A stretch of 64,000 nt of DNA from an uncultured Atopobiaceae bacterium (GCA_944321515.1 CALULO010000003.1:62001-126000), one strand, 5' to 3'. Positions 30,775 through 40,148 are shown, numbered from the stretch's first letter. Notes: generated by a model from the sequence alone, not told the origin. Numbers and translations: made by a program.

Positions 30775-32742
30775 CTAGGCGATGTATCCGGTCTGGGCGG
30801 CCTTCTTGGCGCTGCGAATGAGGAAGTCACGGTTGGAGTCAGTCTCCTTGAGACCCTTGACCAGGGCGTTCGCGGCGCGCTCAACGTTGCTCATGTTGGC
30901 GAGCACGCGACGCAGGCCCCAGACGAGCGGCTGGTAGTCGCCCTCGATGAGCAGGTCCTCGTTGCGCGTGCCGGAGGCGATCGGGTCGATGGCAGGGAAG
31001 ACGCGCTTGTCCGCGAGCTCGCGGTCGAGCTTGAGCTCCATGTTGCCGGTGCCCTTGAACTCCTCGAAGATGACCTCGTCCATCTTCGAGCCGGTGTCGA
31101 CGAGGGCGGAGGCAATGATCGTGAGCGACCCGCCGTTCTCGATGTTGCGGGCGGCGCCGAGGAACTTCTTGGGCGGGTAGAGCGCGGCGGAGTCGACGCC
31201 GCCGGAGAGGATGCGGCCAGAGGCCGGCTGCGCGAGGTTGTAGGCGCGCGCCAGGCGCGTGATGGAGTCGAGCACCACCACGACGTCCTCGCCAAGCTCC
31301 ACGAGGCGCTTCGCGTGCTCGATCACAAGCTCCGAGACGTGGGTGTGGTTGTCTGCGGGCATGTCAAAGGTGGAGGCGACGACCTCTCCCTTGATGGAGC
31401 GCTCCATGTCGGTGACCTCCTCGGGGCGCTCGTCGACAAGCAGGCAGAAGAGGTGAACCTCGGGGTTGTTGGCGGCGATGGACTGGCAGATCTTCTTGAG
31501 CACGGTGGTCTTGCCGGCCTTGGGCGGGCTGACGATGAGGCCGCGCTGGCCCTTTCCGATGGGGCTCACCAGGTCTATCGCACGGCCGGTGATGGAGTTC
31601 TTGCCACACTCCATGGTGAGGCGCTCGTTGGGATAGACGGGCGTGAGGTCGCGGAAGCGCGGGCGCCCCTTCATCTCCTCGGGAGGTCGGCCGTTGACGG
31701 AGCTGACGCCCTGGAGGGGCGGGTACTTGCTTCCGGCGCGGCCCGGTCCAACGGTGCCGGCGACGCGGTCGCCCGGGCGCAGGCCGAGCGAGCGAATGAG
31801 CTGCTGGTGCACGAAGGCGTCGTCGTCGCCCTCCATGTAGTTGCCGGTGCGGACCCAGCCGTAGCCCTCGTTGCCGATCTCAAGGATGCCGTCAACGGGA
31901 CGGAAGCCCTCGGCGGCCGCGGCGGCCACGTAGACGGCCTCGACAAGCTCGCCCTTACGCACCCCGGCGTACTCCACGCCGAGCTCGGCGGCCTTGGCGC
32001 GCAGCTCGGCGACCTTCATCGCGGAGAGCTCGTCGCGGGTGAGGGAGGGCTCGGCGGTGAAGTCCTGGCGGCGATTACGCCGGCGGCCCTGGCCGTTCTG
32101 GTGACGGCCTTGCTGGCCGCCCCCGCCGTTGTTCCCCCCGTTGCCCTTGCCGCCCTGCTGCTGGCCCGCGTGGTCCCCGGGACGACGGCGCTTGCGCCCG
32201 CGCCCGGACTCGCCCTGCTGCTCGCGCGGGGACTCCTCGGTCGCGGCGAGGGTCTGGGCGGGAGCCGCCGTGGGCTCGGAGCTGGCCTGGGTGGCCTCCT
32301 GCGTAACGCGCGTCATCTCGTCGGCGGAGGCGGCGTCCGCCTGGGAGCCCTTGCGCGAGCGACCGCGACGACGCTTCGGGGCCGTGGCCTCCTCGGAGCC
32401 GGACTCCGAGGCGGGGGGCTCGGTGGGCTGCGCGGGGGCAGCTGGCTGCGGGGCCTGCCCCTCGTCCGCGGCCTCGACGGACTGCGCGGCGCCTTCCTGC
32501 TCGCTCTTGCGCGGACGGCCGCGACGGCGCTTGGGCGGCCAGGGCTCGCCGGCGGCCTCGGCAGCCGCCTTCGCGGCGGCCTCGGCAGCGCGGGCAGCCT
32601 CCATCTCCGCCTTGGTCCGTCGGCGTCGACGCGGCTTGGGCGTCACGGGCGCCTCGGAGGCGCCGTCGACGGCAGGCGTCGACGCGGCGGGCTGCACCTG
32701 CCCCTCAACGGGGGCGGAAGCGGGGGTCACATCGTCCGGCAT
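30775..32742 (-). CDS. rho: Transcription termination factor Rho
   Basis: 655 residues, far longer than E. coli Rho (419). The first roughly 215 residues are low-complexity Ala/Pro/Glu with basic [11 protein letters not shown] patches, then a Gly/Gln/Arg/Asn-rich stretch ending RRNRRQDF. This type of insertion is known from actinobacterial Rho proteins and can bind RNA or phase-separate. The conserved part follows: Rho-N ([24 protein letters not shown]), primary RNA site ([19 protein letters not shown]), and the ATPase with Walker [10 protein letters not shown] near residue 410. Hexameric helicase that ends transcripts. ATG 32742 follows GAGAGGT. Confidence 0.96.
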   Translation of the reverse strand: MPDDVTPASAPVEGQVQPAASTPAVDGASEAPVTPKPRRRRRTKAEMEAARAAEAAAKAAAEAAGEPWPPKRRRGRPRKSEQEGAAQSVEAADEGQAPQPAAPAQPTEPPASESGSEEATAPKRRRGRSRKGSQADAASADEMTRVTQEATQASSEPTAAPAQTLAATEESPREQQGESGRGRKRRRPGDHAGQQQGGKGNGGNNGGGGQQGRHQNGQGRRRNRRQDFTAEPSLTRDELSAMKVAELRAKAAELGVEYAGVRKGELVEAVYVAAAAAEGFRPVDGILEIGNEGYGWVRTGNYMEGDDDAFVHQQLIRSLGLRPGDRVAGTVGPGRAGSKYPPLQGVSSVNGRPPEEMKGRPRFRDLTPVYPNERLTMECGKNSITGRAIDLVSPIGKGQRGLIVSPPKAGKTTVLKKICQSIAANNPEVHLFCLLVDERPEEVTDMERSIKGEVVASTFDMPADNHTHVSELVIEHAKRLVELGEDVVVVLDSITRLARAYNLAQPASGRILSGGVDSAALYPPKKFLGAARNIENGGSLTIIASALVDTGSKMDEVIFEEFKGTGNMELKLDRELADKRVFPAIDPIASGTRNEDLLIEGDYQPLVWGLRRVLANMSNVERAANALVKGLKETDSNRDFLIRSAKKAAQTGYIA

Positions 32743-32857
32743 GTATGTCTACCTCTCATTTGTCGCACGCGCGTAACGCCCAAGGAAGGGAAACCGGCTC
32801 AATTTAGGAACCACTGGTATGACGCGACGTGTTCGAGCACTCTGCTCGCATAAGAAA

Positions 32858-32899
32858 CTTGGGCGGCTCCCAGGACATCAGTCCCGGCGACCGCCCAAG
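32858..32899 (-). terminator. Long hairpin between the MarR-like gene and rho
   Basis: CTTGGGCGG / CCGCCCAAG outer stem with an inner GCCGGGAC/GTCCTGGGAGC-type stem, then TTTCTT on the minus strand. It is either the terminator of the upstream regulator or a rho leader hairpin. A TATAGT box (32906-32901) directly abuts it, so rho transcription may start inside the stem. Confidence 0.65.
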
Positions 32900-32951
32900 C
32901 ACTATAGCACATTGTCGCCACCCCACGCGAGCTGCGGCGCGACGGGCTTGA

Positions 32952-33611
32952 TTAGTTCGCCGAGCGAAGCTTGCGACGGACGACGAGGGCCTCGATCTTG
33001 TCGGCCACCTCGCGGGCGCACTCGACGCCGGCAGAGGTCAGCGAGACGCTCGTGGTGTGCGTGCCCTCGGTCTCGCGGCTGCGCTCCACGAGCCCGCGCT
33101 CGCCGAGCGAGGACACGGACATGGAGACCGTCGGCTGCAGCAGGCCGAGCACGTCGACGATCTGCATGATCGTAAGGGACGGCTCCTCGGAGCAGTAGAG
33201 CCCCAGCAGCACGAGGTCCCCCGCCTTGCAGAAGAGCGCGCCCATGGCGTCCACGTACTTGACGATACGCTCCGGGGAGGTGCGAGAAAGCGCCCGGCCG
33301 GTGGGAATCTGGGCGCGGGTAAGCGCGGCGAGCTCCGCCACGCGCTCACGGCCAGACTCGGAGATGGCGCAGACGACGTTCCTGCGGTCGACCTCGCCCT
33401 CGGTGCGCTCAATAAGCCCCAGGCCAGCAAGGTGGTTGGTACGGTGCGTCATCGTCGGGCGGAGCGCCCCCTGGTACTCGGCGATCGCGGAGGTCTTGAC
33501 TGGCTCGGTGGACTCCGAGAGACGGCAGAGGATGGCGAACTCCTCGAAGGTAAGTCGATCCTTGGCCTCGACCATCTGGCGAACCGTGTTGTACGCCCGT
33601 CTGACGGACAT
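32952..33611 (-). CDS. Tandem MarR-type winged-helix regulator
   Basis: 219 residues from ATG 33611 (AAGG five bases upstream; a GTG at 33629 is possible). Two successive MarR-like winged helices are visible. The first, about 15-95, runs LTFEEFAILCRLSES, then TSAIAEYQGALRPTMTHRTNHLAGLGLIERTEGEVDRR. The second, about 130-210, runs GDLVLLGLYCSEEPSLTIMQIVDVLGLLQPTVSMSVSSLGERGLVER (read as two segments). Most MarR proteins are about 150 residues with one wHTH and dimerise; this one seems to carry both halves in one chain. Targets and ligand are unknown. It lies between argS and rho with its own promoter (TATACT at 33712-33707). Confidence 0.78.
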   Translation of the reverse strand: MSVRRAYNTVRQMVEAKDRLTFEEFAILCRLSESTEPVKTSAIAEYQGALRPTMTHRTNHLAGLGLIERTEGEVDRRNVVCAISESGRERVAELAALTRAQIPTGRALSRTSPERIVKYVDAMGALFCKAGDLVLLGLYCSEEPSLTIMQIVDVLGLLQPTVSMSVSSLGERGLVERSRETEGTHTTSVSLTSAGVECAREVADKIEALVVRRKLRSAN

Positions 33612-33706
33612 GAATTCCTTGAGGTCCACTACCCCTGCCCCTGTTCTTCTCGCACCAATGAATGCCAGCAAGCAAACTACGTAAGGCTGCTTCCTTTATT
33701 TGCCGC

Positions 33707-33737
33707 AGTATAGCCGACGTCCGCCCCGGCAATGCAA
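33707..33737 (-). promoter_or_regulatory. Promoter of the tandem-MarR gene
   Basis: TATACT (33712-33707) with TTGCAT about 19 bases upstream (33737-33732), preceded by an AT-rich run (33740-33775) unusual for this genome and possibly an UP-element. Confidence 0.5.
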
Positions 33738-33811
33738 AGAAATTGAGCGATTTAAAAAAATTCGTACACATTTTTGAACCCTCGTAGGCGTCCGGCACGC
33801 GGCCCATGGTG

Positions 33812-33851
33812 AAAAAAGGCGAGAAGGGCGCCCGTAGCAGCCCTTCTCGCC
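33812..33851 (-). terminator. argS terminator built from two inverted copies of the dispersed motif
   Basis: GGCGAGAAGGGC (33818-33829) pairs perfectly with GCCCTTCTCGCC (33840-33851) around a ten-base loop, and six T follow on the minus strand (33817-33812). A classical intrinsic terminator 34 bases past the argS stop whose stem is the GGCGAGAAG motif in inverted pair. Confidence 0.95.
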
Positions 33852-33884
33852 GAGGCCTCAAGCCTGAGGGAGCCGACCGTCAGT

Positions 33885-35729
33885 CTACATGCTCTGGGGG
33901 GCGGAGACGCCAATGAGCCCCAGCGTAAGCGCGAGCACGCGACGCGTGGCGTCCACCGCGGCAAGGCGCGCGTGGGAGAGCCCCTCGTCCAGCGGGCGAC
34001 CCTTGCCGGGAAGCACCTGGCAGGCGGCGTAGAACGAATGGAACTCGGCCGCCAGCTCCTCGGCGTAGTGAGTGAGGCGGAACGGCGCACGGTCGCGCGC
34101 GCAGCTCTCCACCAGGCCGGGGAGCTCACCGATCTTGCGGGCGAGCGCGGCCTCCGCGGGGTCGGTGAGCAGGCCCAGGTCGTAGGCCTCCCCCACCGCG
34201 CGAGCCGCGACCTCGTCCATGCCGAGCTCGGCGGCCTCCTCCAGGGTGACGCCGGCGCCGCGTCGGAGGATGGAGCAGATGCGGGCGTGCGCGTACTGCA
34301 CGTAGTAGACGGGGTTGGTGTTGTCCTGGCGCTTGGCCTGCTCGATGTCGAAGTCGATCATCTGGTTGGAGCTCTTGGAGATGAGCGTGTAGCGGGTGGC
34401 ATCCGCGCCCACCTCGGCGAGGAGCTCGTCAAAGGTGACCATCGTGCCCTTGCGCTTGGACATGCGCACCGGCTGACCGTCGCGCAGCAGGTTCACGAGC
34501 TGGCCGAGAAGGACCTCGAACTGCGTGGGATAGCCGAGCGCGGTGCAGGCCGACTTGACGCGCTGGATGTAGCCGTGGTGGTCGGCGCCCCAGATGTCGA
34601 TCACGTGGTCGACGCGCTGGAACTTGTTCCAGTGGTAGGCCACATCGGAGGCGAAGTATGTGTACTCGCCGTTGGTCTTGATGAGCACGCGGTCCTTGTC
34701 GTCGCCGAAGGAGGTGGAGCGGAACCACAGGGCCCCGGCCTCGTCACGGTAGAGGTGCCCCAGCTCGTCGAGCTTGGCCAGAGCGCGGTCCACCGCGGAG
34801 GTGCCGCTTTCGTCCTTCTCGTAGAGGCTGCGCTCAGAGAACCAGACGTCGAAGTCGCAGCGGGCCTCGTGGCACGTCTCACGGATGGAGTCGAGCATCC
34901 AGAGGTAGGCGCGCTCGCGGAAGGTGGCCATGCGCTCGTCCTCGGCCTCGGCGGCGTGGGCGTCGCCGTCCTCCTCGATAAAGCGGGCGGCCAGGTCCAC
35001 GATGTAGTCCCCGCCGTACGCGTTGCCGCCGAGGGCCTCGTTGAAGGCGTCGGTGAGCGGGTGGGTCTCGGGATGCTCGTCCTCCTCGTCAGCCACGAAG
35101 GCGGCGCGGTCGGCAAGAAGCACCTCGCGGGCGGCAGAGAGGTCGCAGCCGCGCTCAGACATCACCTCGAGCAGCTGGCGGTAGCGCATGGAGATGGAGT
35201 GGCCGAAGACGTCCATCTGAGACCCGTGGTCATTGATGTAGTACTCACGCTCGACGTCGTATCCGGCGTGCTCCATCACTCGGCAGAGCGAGTCGCCGAG
35301 GGCGGCCCAGCGGCCGTGCCCGATGTGCAGCGGGCCCACGGGGTTGGCTGAGACAAACTCCACCTGGACCTTCTTGCCGGCGCCGAGGCTCGAGCGAGCG
35401 TAGTCCGCGCCCTGGTCGCGAACCGTGCGGAAGACCTCGTTGGCCGAGGCGGTCGCAAGGTAGAAGTTCACGAAGCCCGGGCCCGCCACCTCCACGCGAG
35501 AGAGCGAGGCGTCCTCCGGCAGGTGGGCCACGATGGCGTCGGCGATCTGTCGCGGCGCACGATGGGCGAGCTTGGCCGAGCGCAGGGCGACCGTGGAGCT
35601 CCAGTCGCCGTTGGAGGGGTCGGCCGGCCGCTCGAGGCCAAGGTCGGCAACCTCGAACTCAGGCAGGTCGCCGGCCTCCTGCGCGGCGGCGATGGCGGCT
35701 CGGACGAGCTCCTCAATCTTCTCGGGCAT
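33885..35729 (-). CDS. argS: Arginyl-tRNA synthetase
   Basis: 614 residues. It charges tRNA-Arg. The class I HIGH signature is HIGH (135-138) in SANPVGPLHIGHGR. The second signature is MSKRKG around residue 427 (VRMSKRKGTM), where many ArgRS enzymes have a degenerate KMSK. The N-terminal Add1 domain (1-100) and the C-terminal DALR anticodon-binding domain (YAHARICSILRRG onward) are present. The ATG at 35729 follows GAAGGGGAG; 22 upstream in-frame codons are rejected. Single gene with its own strong terminator. Confidence 0.97.
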   Translation of the reverse strand: MPEKIEELVRAAIAAAQEAGDLPEFEVADLGLERPADPSNGDWSSTVALRSAKLAHRAPRQIADAIVAHLPEDASLSRVEVAGPGFVNFYLATASANEVFRTVRDQGADYARSSLGAGKKVQVEFVSANPVGPLHIGHGRWAALGDSLCRVMEHAGYDVEREYYINDHGSQMDVFGHSISMRYRQLLEVMSERGCDLSAAREVLLADRAAFVADEEDEHPETHPLTDAFNEALGGNAYGGDYIVDLAARFIEEDGDAHAAEAEDERMATFRERAYLWMLDSIRETCHEARCDFDVWFSERSLYEKDESGTSAVDRALAKLDELGHLYRDEAGALWFRSTSFGDDKDRVLIKTNGEYTYFASDVAYHWNKFQRVDHVIDIWGADHHGYIQRVKSACTALGYPTQFEVLLGQLVNLLRDGQPVRMSKRKGTMVTFDELLAEVGADATRYTLISKSSNQMIDFDIEQAKRQDNTNPVYYVQYAHARICSILRRGAGVTLEEAAELGMDEVAARAVGEAYDLGLLTDPAEAALARKIGELPGLVESCARDRAPFRLTHYAEELAAEFHSFYAACQVLPGKGRPLDEGLSHARLAAVDATRRVLALTLGLIGVSAPQSM

Positions 35730-35840
35730 GACTTCTCCCCTTCTTCGCGCACGCGGCGCGGCGGTGTTTCCAACCGGATGAGTGTAGCAGAGCACTGCGG
35801 CGACGGGCCGCCGTGAGCGCAGCCCCCCCGACGTACGAGG

Positions 35841-37328
35841 CTAGGCGGACGCGCGCCCGGAGCCGGCGCGCTCCTCACGGGCCAGGCGGCTGCGCAGCTC
35901 GGCGAGGCCCGGCTCGAGTCCCACTGGGTAGGTCTGCGGGTTGAGGAAGCGCGCGACGGCCGGGTCGAGCCTCATGAGGACGTCCTTGCAGCGCTCGCGC
36001 GCGACGGCGATGCCCTCGGGCTCGCCGGTACGGCGGCCGCGGCGCACCACCTCAACGAGCAGCTCCTCAGGCGTGCCGGAGAGACGGTGGGTCACGTAGG
36101 GGTCGAGTATGTCGACCATCTCGCGCGTCGGTCCGGGCTCGGCCACGGCGTCCACCACGATCATGTCAGCCACGGGCCTGCCGGACGCGTCATAGTGGCG
36201 CAGCACGTGCTGCACCCCGGGGACCGTGCGCTTGTAGGCCTGCTCGGAGAGCTTGATCACCGGGGTCCAGGCGGCGTCCGGGCCGGGACGCGTCGCGGAG
36301 AGCTTGTAGACGCCGCCGAGCGAGGGCTGCGGGTCGCAGGTGGCGAGCTTGGTGCCCACGCCGAACGAGTCTATCGGTGCGCCCTGGGCGAGCAGGGACT
36401 GGATGGTGTGCTCGTCGAGGTCGTTTGAGACGGAGATCTTGACGTAGGGCAGGCCGGCCTCGTCAAAGGCCGCCCGGGCCTCCTTTGCGAGGCGCGCAAG
36501 GTCGCCGGAGTCCAGGCGCACCGCAGAGAGGCGCTCGCCCGCGGCCTCCATCTCCTTGGCCACGGTGATGGCGTTGGCGATGCCCTGGTGCACGTCGTAG
36601 GTGTCAAGCAGCAGGACGCAGTTCTTGGGGCTCGAGGCGGCGAAGGCGCGGAAGGCCTCCAGCTCGCTGGGGAAGGCCATGACCCAGGAGTGCGCGTGGG
36701 TGCCGAAGACGGGGATGCCGTAGATCTTGCCGGCGAGCACGTTTGAGGTGGAGCTTGCCCCCGCAATGTAGGAGGCTCGCGCCACCGCGAGGCCGCCGTC
36801 TGGGCCCTGCGCCCGACGCAGCCCGAAGTCAGAGACCGGGCGTCCCTCCGCCGCGCGCACAACGCGGGCGGTCTTCGTGGCCACGAGGGTCTGGAAGTTC
36901 ACGAGGTTGAGCAGGGCGGTCTCGACGAGCTGGCAGTCGATGATCGGTCCCTCAACGCGCATCATCGGCTCGCGCCCAAAGACGACCTGGCCCTCGGGCA
37001 CGGCGTGGATGGTGAGGTCAAGGCGGTGGTTGCGCAGGTACTCGAGAAAGGCCGGCTTGAACATGGGGCCGCCGCCCGGGGCCTCGAGGCCGGCGAGGTA
37101 CTCGATGTCGTCGTCCTCGAAGACGAAGTTCTCCACCAGCTCGACGATCTGCCCGGTGCCGCAGCACACGGCGTAGCCGCCGTCGAAGGGGTTGTCGCGG
37201 AAGAAGGCGTTGAAGCACGCCTCGGCGTCCGCAAGCCCGCTCTCCCAGAACCCCTGGGCCATCGTCAGCTCGTAGAGGTCCGTGTTGAGGCAGACGTCAG
37301 TAGGCTTGGTGCGGTCGGTGAGGGACAT
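35841..37328 (-). CDS. pncB: Nicotinate phosphoribosyltransferase
   Basis: 495 residues, matching the longer Gram-positive form. It makes nicotinate mononucleotide from nicotinate and PRPP in NAD salvage. The N-terminal NTDLYELTMAQGFWESG is diagnostic. The catalytic-site GSSNVLAGKIYGIPVFGTHAHSWVM region is present as ASSTSNVLAG...GTHAHSW, with the phospho-acceptor-type His in GTHAHS. LLDTYDV and RLDSGDL form the PRPP/product pocket. RBS AAGGAGGA precedes ATG 37328. No de novo NAD genes are adjacent. Confidence 0.94.
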   Translation of the reverse strand: MSLTDRTKPTDVCLNTDLYELTMAQGFWESGLADAEACFNAFFRDNPFDGGYAVCCGTGQIVELVENFVFEDDDIEYLAGLEAPGGGPMFKPAFLEYLRNHRLDLTIHAVPEGQVVFGREPMMRVEGPIIDCQLVETALLNLVNFQTLVATKTARVVRAAEGRPVSDFGLRRAQGPDGGLAVARASYIAGASSTSNVLAGKIYGIPVFGTHAHSWVMAFPSELEAFRAFAASSPKNCVLLLDTYDVHQGIANAITVAKEMEAAGERLSAVRLDSGDLARLAKEARAAFDEAGLPYVKISVSNDLDEHTIQSLLAQGAPIDSFGVGTKLATCDPQPSLGGVYKLSATRPGPDAAWTPVIKLSEQAYKRTVPGVQHVLRHYDASGRPVADMIVVDAVAEPGPTREMVDILDPYVTHRLSGTPEELLVEVVRRGRRTGEPEGIAVARERCKDVLMRLDPAVARFLNPQTYPVGLEPGLAELRSRLAREERAGSGRASA

Positions 37329-37337
37329 GGCTCCTCC

Positions 37338-37649
37338 TTATCCGAGGACCGTGGCAAGCAGCCACACGACGACCACGCCCACCACGGCGAGAATGACGAC
37401 CTTCTGGCCGAGCGGCATGCGGAGCTCCTCGTCATCGGGCTGCATCAGCCTGCGGCCTCGCTCGCGTGCGGCGGCGTCACGTCGCTCGGCGGCGCGCTCC
37501 TGCTCGCTCGCGGCCCGCTGCGCGCGCAGGCGCTCCAGCTCGGCGCGCTCGGCGGCGTCGCGCGCGGCGCTCTCGCGGGCGGCCTTCTCGGCACGCAGCT
37601 GCTCCAGCTCGGCACGCTCCTCGTCGGTGAGGCCTGATGTGTCCGCCAT
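37338..37649 (-). CDS. Small coiled-coil, tail-anchored membrane protein
   Basis: 103 residues, family not recognised. Residues 8-65 are almost entirely Glu/Arg/Ala/Leu heptad-like sequence (ERAELEQLRAEKAARES), predicting a long coiled coil. A short loop follows, then one C-terminal hydrophobic helix (VVILAVVGVVVVWLLATVL). The layout suggests a cytoplasmic coil anchored by its tail. ATG 37649 follows GGAGGACC. It is 9 bases upstream of the pncB start on the same strand, so it is probably in the same transcript. No function is assigned. Confidence 0.75.
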   Translation of the reverse strand: MADTSGLTDEERAELEQLRAEKAARESAARDAAERAELERLRAQRAASEQERAAERRDAAARERGRRLMQPDDEELRMPLGQKVVILAVVGVVVVWLLATVLG

Positions 37650-37684
37650 GGGTCCTCCGTCGTCCGGTCCGACAGTCTCTACAG

Positions 37685-38755
37685 TTATACCTCTTGCGGG
37701 GCTGCTCCGAAGTCGGGGCGGCACGGGGCGGGCGCGTCGCCCGGAAACCCGGCAGGAACGGGTCGGCGGCGCAGCTCCGGCCCCTCCACACCCGTAGCGT
37801 CGAAGGCGGGCACGAAGCTCTCCGAGACGGTGCCCCCCTCCTGCCACCAGATGCGTTCGAAGCCGAGATCGTCAGCGTGGCAGAGAACGAGCTCGTACTC
37901 CTCCTCCGAGACGCCGTGGGAGAGGGCGCCGCCGGCACGCCGACAGCGGTCGTTGGGCGTGTACTGGTTCATGACCGAGAGGTCCGCCTCGTTGCCCGCA
38001 AGCCCCCATACCCGGTCGAGCACCGCGCACGAGTCCTCGGCCTGCCCGGGGAGCACCAGGTGGCGCACAATAACCCCCCGAAGCATCCGCCCGTCCTCGC
38101 CCGTGGCCGGCCCGCCGGCCGCACGGACCGCGGCGAGCATCTCGGCCAGGGCGTCGGCGGCCACCTCGGGGTAGTCGGGCGCACCGGAGAGGCGGCCGGC
38201 AAGGTCCGGCGAGGAGTACTTGAAGTCGGTGAGCCACACGTCCACCACCTCGGCGAGCGCGCGGACCGTCTCAACCGTCTCGTAGCCGGACGTGTTGCAG
38301 ACGACGGGCACGGAGAGGCCAGCCGCGCGCGCCATGCGCACGGCCTCGACCACGTGCGGCGTGAAGTGCGACGGCGTGACGAGGTTGATGTTGAGCGCCC
38401 CCTGCCCCTGGAGCTCGAGCATCATCTCGGCGAGGCGAGCCGTGCTCACAGGCAGCCCGAAGCCGCCGCTCGAGATCTCGTGGTTCTGGCAGAAGACGCA
38501 GCGAAGCGGGCAGCCGGAGAAGAAGATCGCCCCGGAGCCCGACTCCCCCGAGATCGGGGGCTCCTCCCAGAAGTGCAGGGCCGAGCGAGCCACAGTGAGA
38601 TCGGCAGACATGCCGCAGGCTCCGCGCGCCCCGGAGAGGCGATGTGCGCCGCAGCGTCGCGGGCAAAGCCCGCATGGGTCGTAGCCGGCATACGTCGACG
38701 GGACCTCGACGCGGCCCGCGCCCCCCTCGCACGCCCCGTCATGCGAGGCGGTCAC
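37685..38755 (-). CDS. Radical SAM protein, PflA-like (COG1313 type)
   Basis: 356 residues. The radical-SAM cluster CPLRCVFCQN has Cys82, Cys86 and Cys89. An extra N-terminal cluster CGLCPRRC (28-35) is typical of this PflA-related group, whose targets are mostly unknown. Later motifs (NINLVTPSHFTPHV, VVCNTSGYE, DVWLTDFKY, LVLPG) fit the partial TIM barrel. The GTG start overlaps the stop of the upstream transferase gene (GTGA) with GTGAGGAG before it, showing translational coupling. No glycyl-radical enzyme gene is nearby, so a PFL-activating role is not supported here. Confidence 0.85.
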   Translation of the reverse strand: MTASHDGACEGGAGRVEVPSTYAGYDPCGLCPRRCGAHRLSGARGACGMSADLTVARSALHFWEEPPISGESGSGAIFFSGCPLRCVFCQNHEISSGGFGLPVSTARLAEMMLELQGQGALNINLVTPSHFTPHVVEAVRMARAAGLSVPVVCNTSGYETVETVRALAEVVDVWLTDFKYSSPDLAGRLSGAPDYPEVAADALAEMLAAVRAAGGPATGEDGRMLRGVIVRHLVLPGQAEDSCAVLDRVWGLAGNEADLSVMNQYTPNDRCRRAGGALSHGVSEEEYELVLCHADDLGFERIWWQEGGTVSESFVPAFDATGVEGPELRRRPVPAGFPGDAPAPCRPDFGAAPQEV

Positions 38756-39969
38756 GAGCGCTCCTCACGGTGGTGCCGGTGGACGTGCTCATGCTCGTGG
38801 AGCTGGCGCTCGGCCTCCTCCTCGAAGGCGTCGTCGGCCGGCGTCACGAGCTCGTCCTCCCCGGTCTTCGGGTCGAGGTGGTGCAGCAGCACCGGCTCAA
38901 AGAGGTGCAGGTGGCGCGCGAGCAGCATCGAGATCACCAGCAGCGCGCAGAAAATCGCGATGCGCGGCATGGTGCCGACCTGCGTCATGACGAGCGAGCC
39001 CACGCACAGCAGCGCGGTCCACCCGTACATGAGCAACGCGGCCTGGCGCTGGTCGAAGCCCTCTGCCATGAGGCGGTGGTGGATGTGGCCGCGGTCGGCG
39101 TGGCCGATACTCACGTGGCCGCGGAGGCGCCTCACGATGGCGGAGAAGGTGTCGATGATGGGCACCGCGGCGATGACCAGGGGCACGATAATCGTAGTGA
39201 GGCCGGCGATGCGCGTCACGGAGAGCAGGGAGGAGACGCCGAGGGCGAAGCCAAGCGTGAGTGCGCCGGAGTCCCCCATGAAGATGGAGGCCGGGTGGAA
39301 GTTGTAGCGCAGGAACCCCAGCGAGGAGCCGGCCACAGCGATGGAGAGGGCGGCCGCGTCGAGCCTGCCGGCCAGGACCGAGAGCGCGAACATGGTAAGG
39401 CTCGCGATGGCGGAAATGCCGGCGGCGAGGCCGTCCAACCCGTCGATGAGGTTGATGATGTTGCTGTAGGAGACCAGGTAGATGACCGTGATTGGGTACG
39501 CAAGCCAGCCCAGGCTCACGAAGCCGGGGACAAGGGGGTTAGAGATGTCGCCGATCACGAGGCCGCCCGCCACCGCAAGGACGGCGGCAATGACCTGCCC
39601 CACGAGCTTCTGGGACGGAGTGAGGGAGCGATAGTCGTCCAGGAGGCCCGTGAAGAAGACCGCGAGGAAGGCCAGGACGAGCAGCCAGTAGTTGATCTGC
39701 ATCTTGGGCGAGGGCACGAGCACCGCAGGCCAGCCAAGGTAGGTCGTGCCCAGATACTGCACCACGAAGGCAGCGACAATGCCCCCGAAGATCGCGATGC
39801 CGCCCATGCGAGGAACGGGCCGGGTGTTGATGCGGCGGGCGCTTGGGTAGTCAACGGCGTCAAGCGCGACGGCAATCCTGCGCGCGAGGGGCGTTGCGGC
39901 AAGGGCGACGGCGAGCGACGCGGCAAAGAGACACAGGTAGGGTATCCAGTTCGGCACCACCTTGCTCAT
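38752..39969 (-). CDS. UDP-GlcNAc:undecaprenyl-phosphate GlcNAc-1-phosphate transferase (WecA/TagO-like)
   Basis: 405 residues with ten or eleven membrane helices. Family GT4/MraY-like polyprenyl-phosphate sugar-1-phosphate transferase: RPVPRMGGIAIFGG (50-63), catalytic LLDDYRS (109-115, Asp111-112), NLIDGLDGLAAG, FMGDSGALTLG and the His motif HIHHRLMAEG, which marks WecA/TagO rather than MraY. It starts wall teichoic acid, capsule or other envelope glycopolymers by loading GlcNAc-1-P on undecaprenyl phosphate. The C-terminal tail is cytoplasmic and unusually His/Glu-rich (about 385-405), possibly metal-binding. ATG 39969 has AGGA upstream. Confidence 0.88.
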   Translation of the reverse strand: MSKVVPNWIPYLCLFAASLAVALAATPLARRIAVALDAVDYPSARRINTRPVPRMGGIAIFGGIVAAFVVQYLGTTYLGWPAVLVPSPKMQINYWLLVLAFLAVFFTGLLDDYRSLTPSQKLVGQVIAAVLAVAGGLVIGDISNPLVPGFVSLGWLAYPITVIYLVSYSNIINLIDGLDGLAAGISAIASLTMFALSVLAGRLDAAALSIAVAGSSLGFLRYNFHPASIFMGDSGALTLGFALGVSSLLSVTRIAGLTTIIVPLVIAAVPIIDTFSAIVRRLRGHVSIGHADRGHIHHRLMAEGFDQRQAALLMYGWTALLCVGSLVMTQVGTMPRIAIFCALLVISMLLARHLHLFEPVLLHHLDPKTGEDELVTPADDAFEEEAERQLHEHEHVHRHHREERS

Positions 39970-40148
39970 CCCCCTGTCCTGGTGCGCTCCACACGATTGC
40001 GACCATGATAGCGGAAACGCCCCGTACGAGGGAGAGGGGCCTTTGGAGTTGTGACGGGCGCCCCACAGGCGCTCTCGAACGCACGTCTACGTCAACTCTT
40101 GCCGAGAAGAACGCGCAAGTCAAGACTGGTTTTGCCGGGAGGCTCATC

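Noticed and set aside
31315..32853. A 512-codon plus-strand frame antisense to rho
   Set aside because: Low-complexity Gly/Leu/Ala product created by the GC-rich rho sequence; no ribosome site or family match.
37685..38755. Pyruvate formate-lyase activating enzyme
   Set aside because: The extra N-terminal Cys cluster and the lack of a glycyl-radical enzyme nearby place it in the broader PflA-like group of unknown target.
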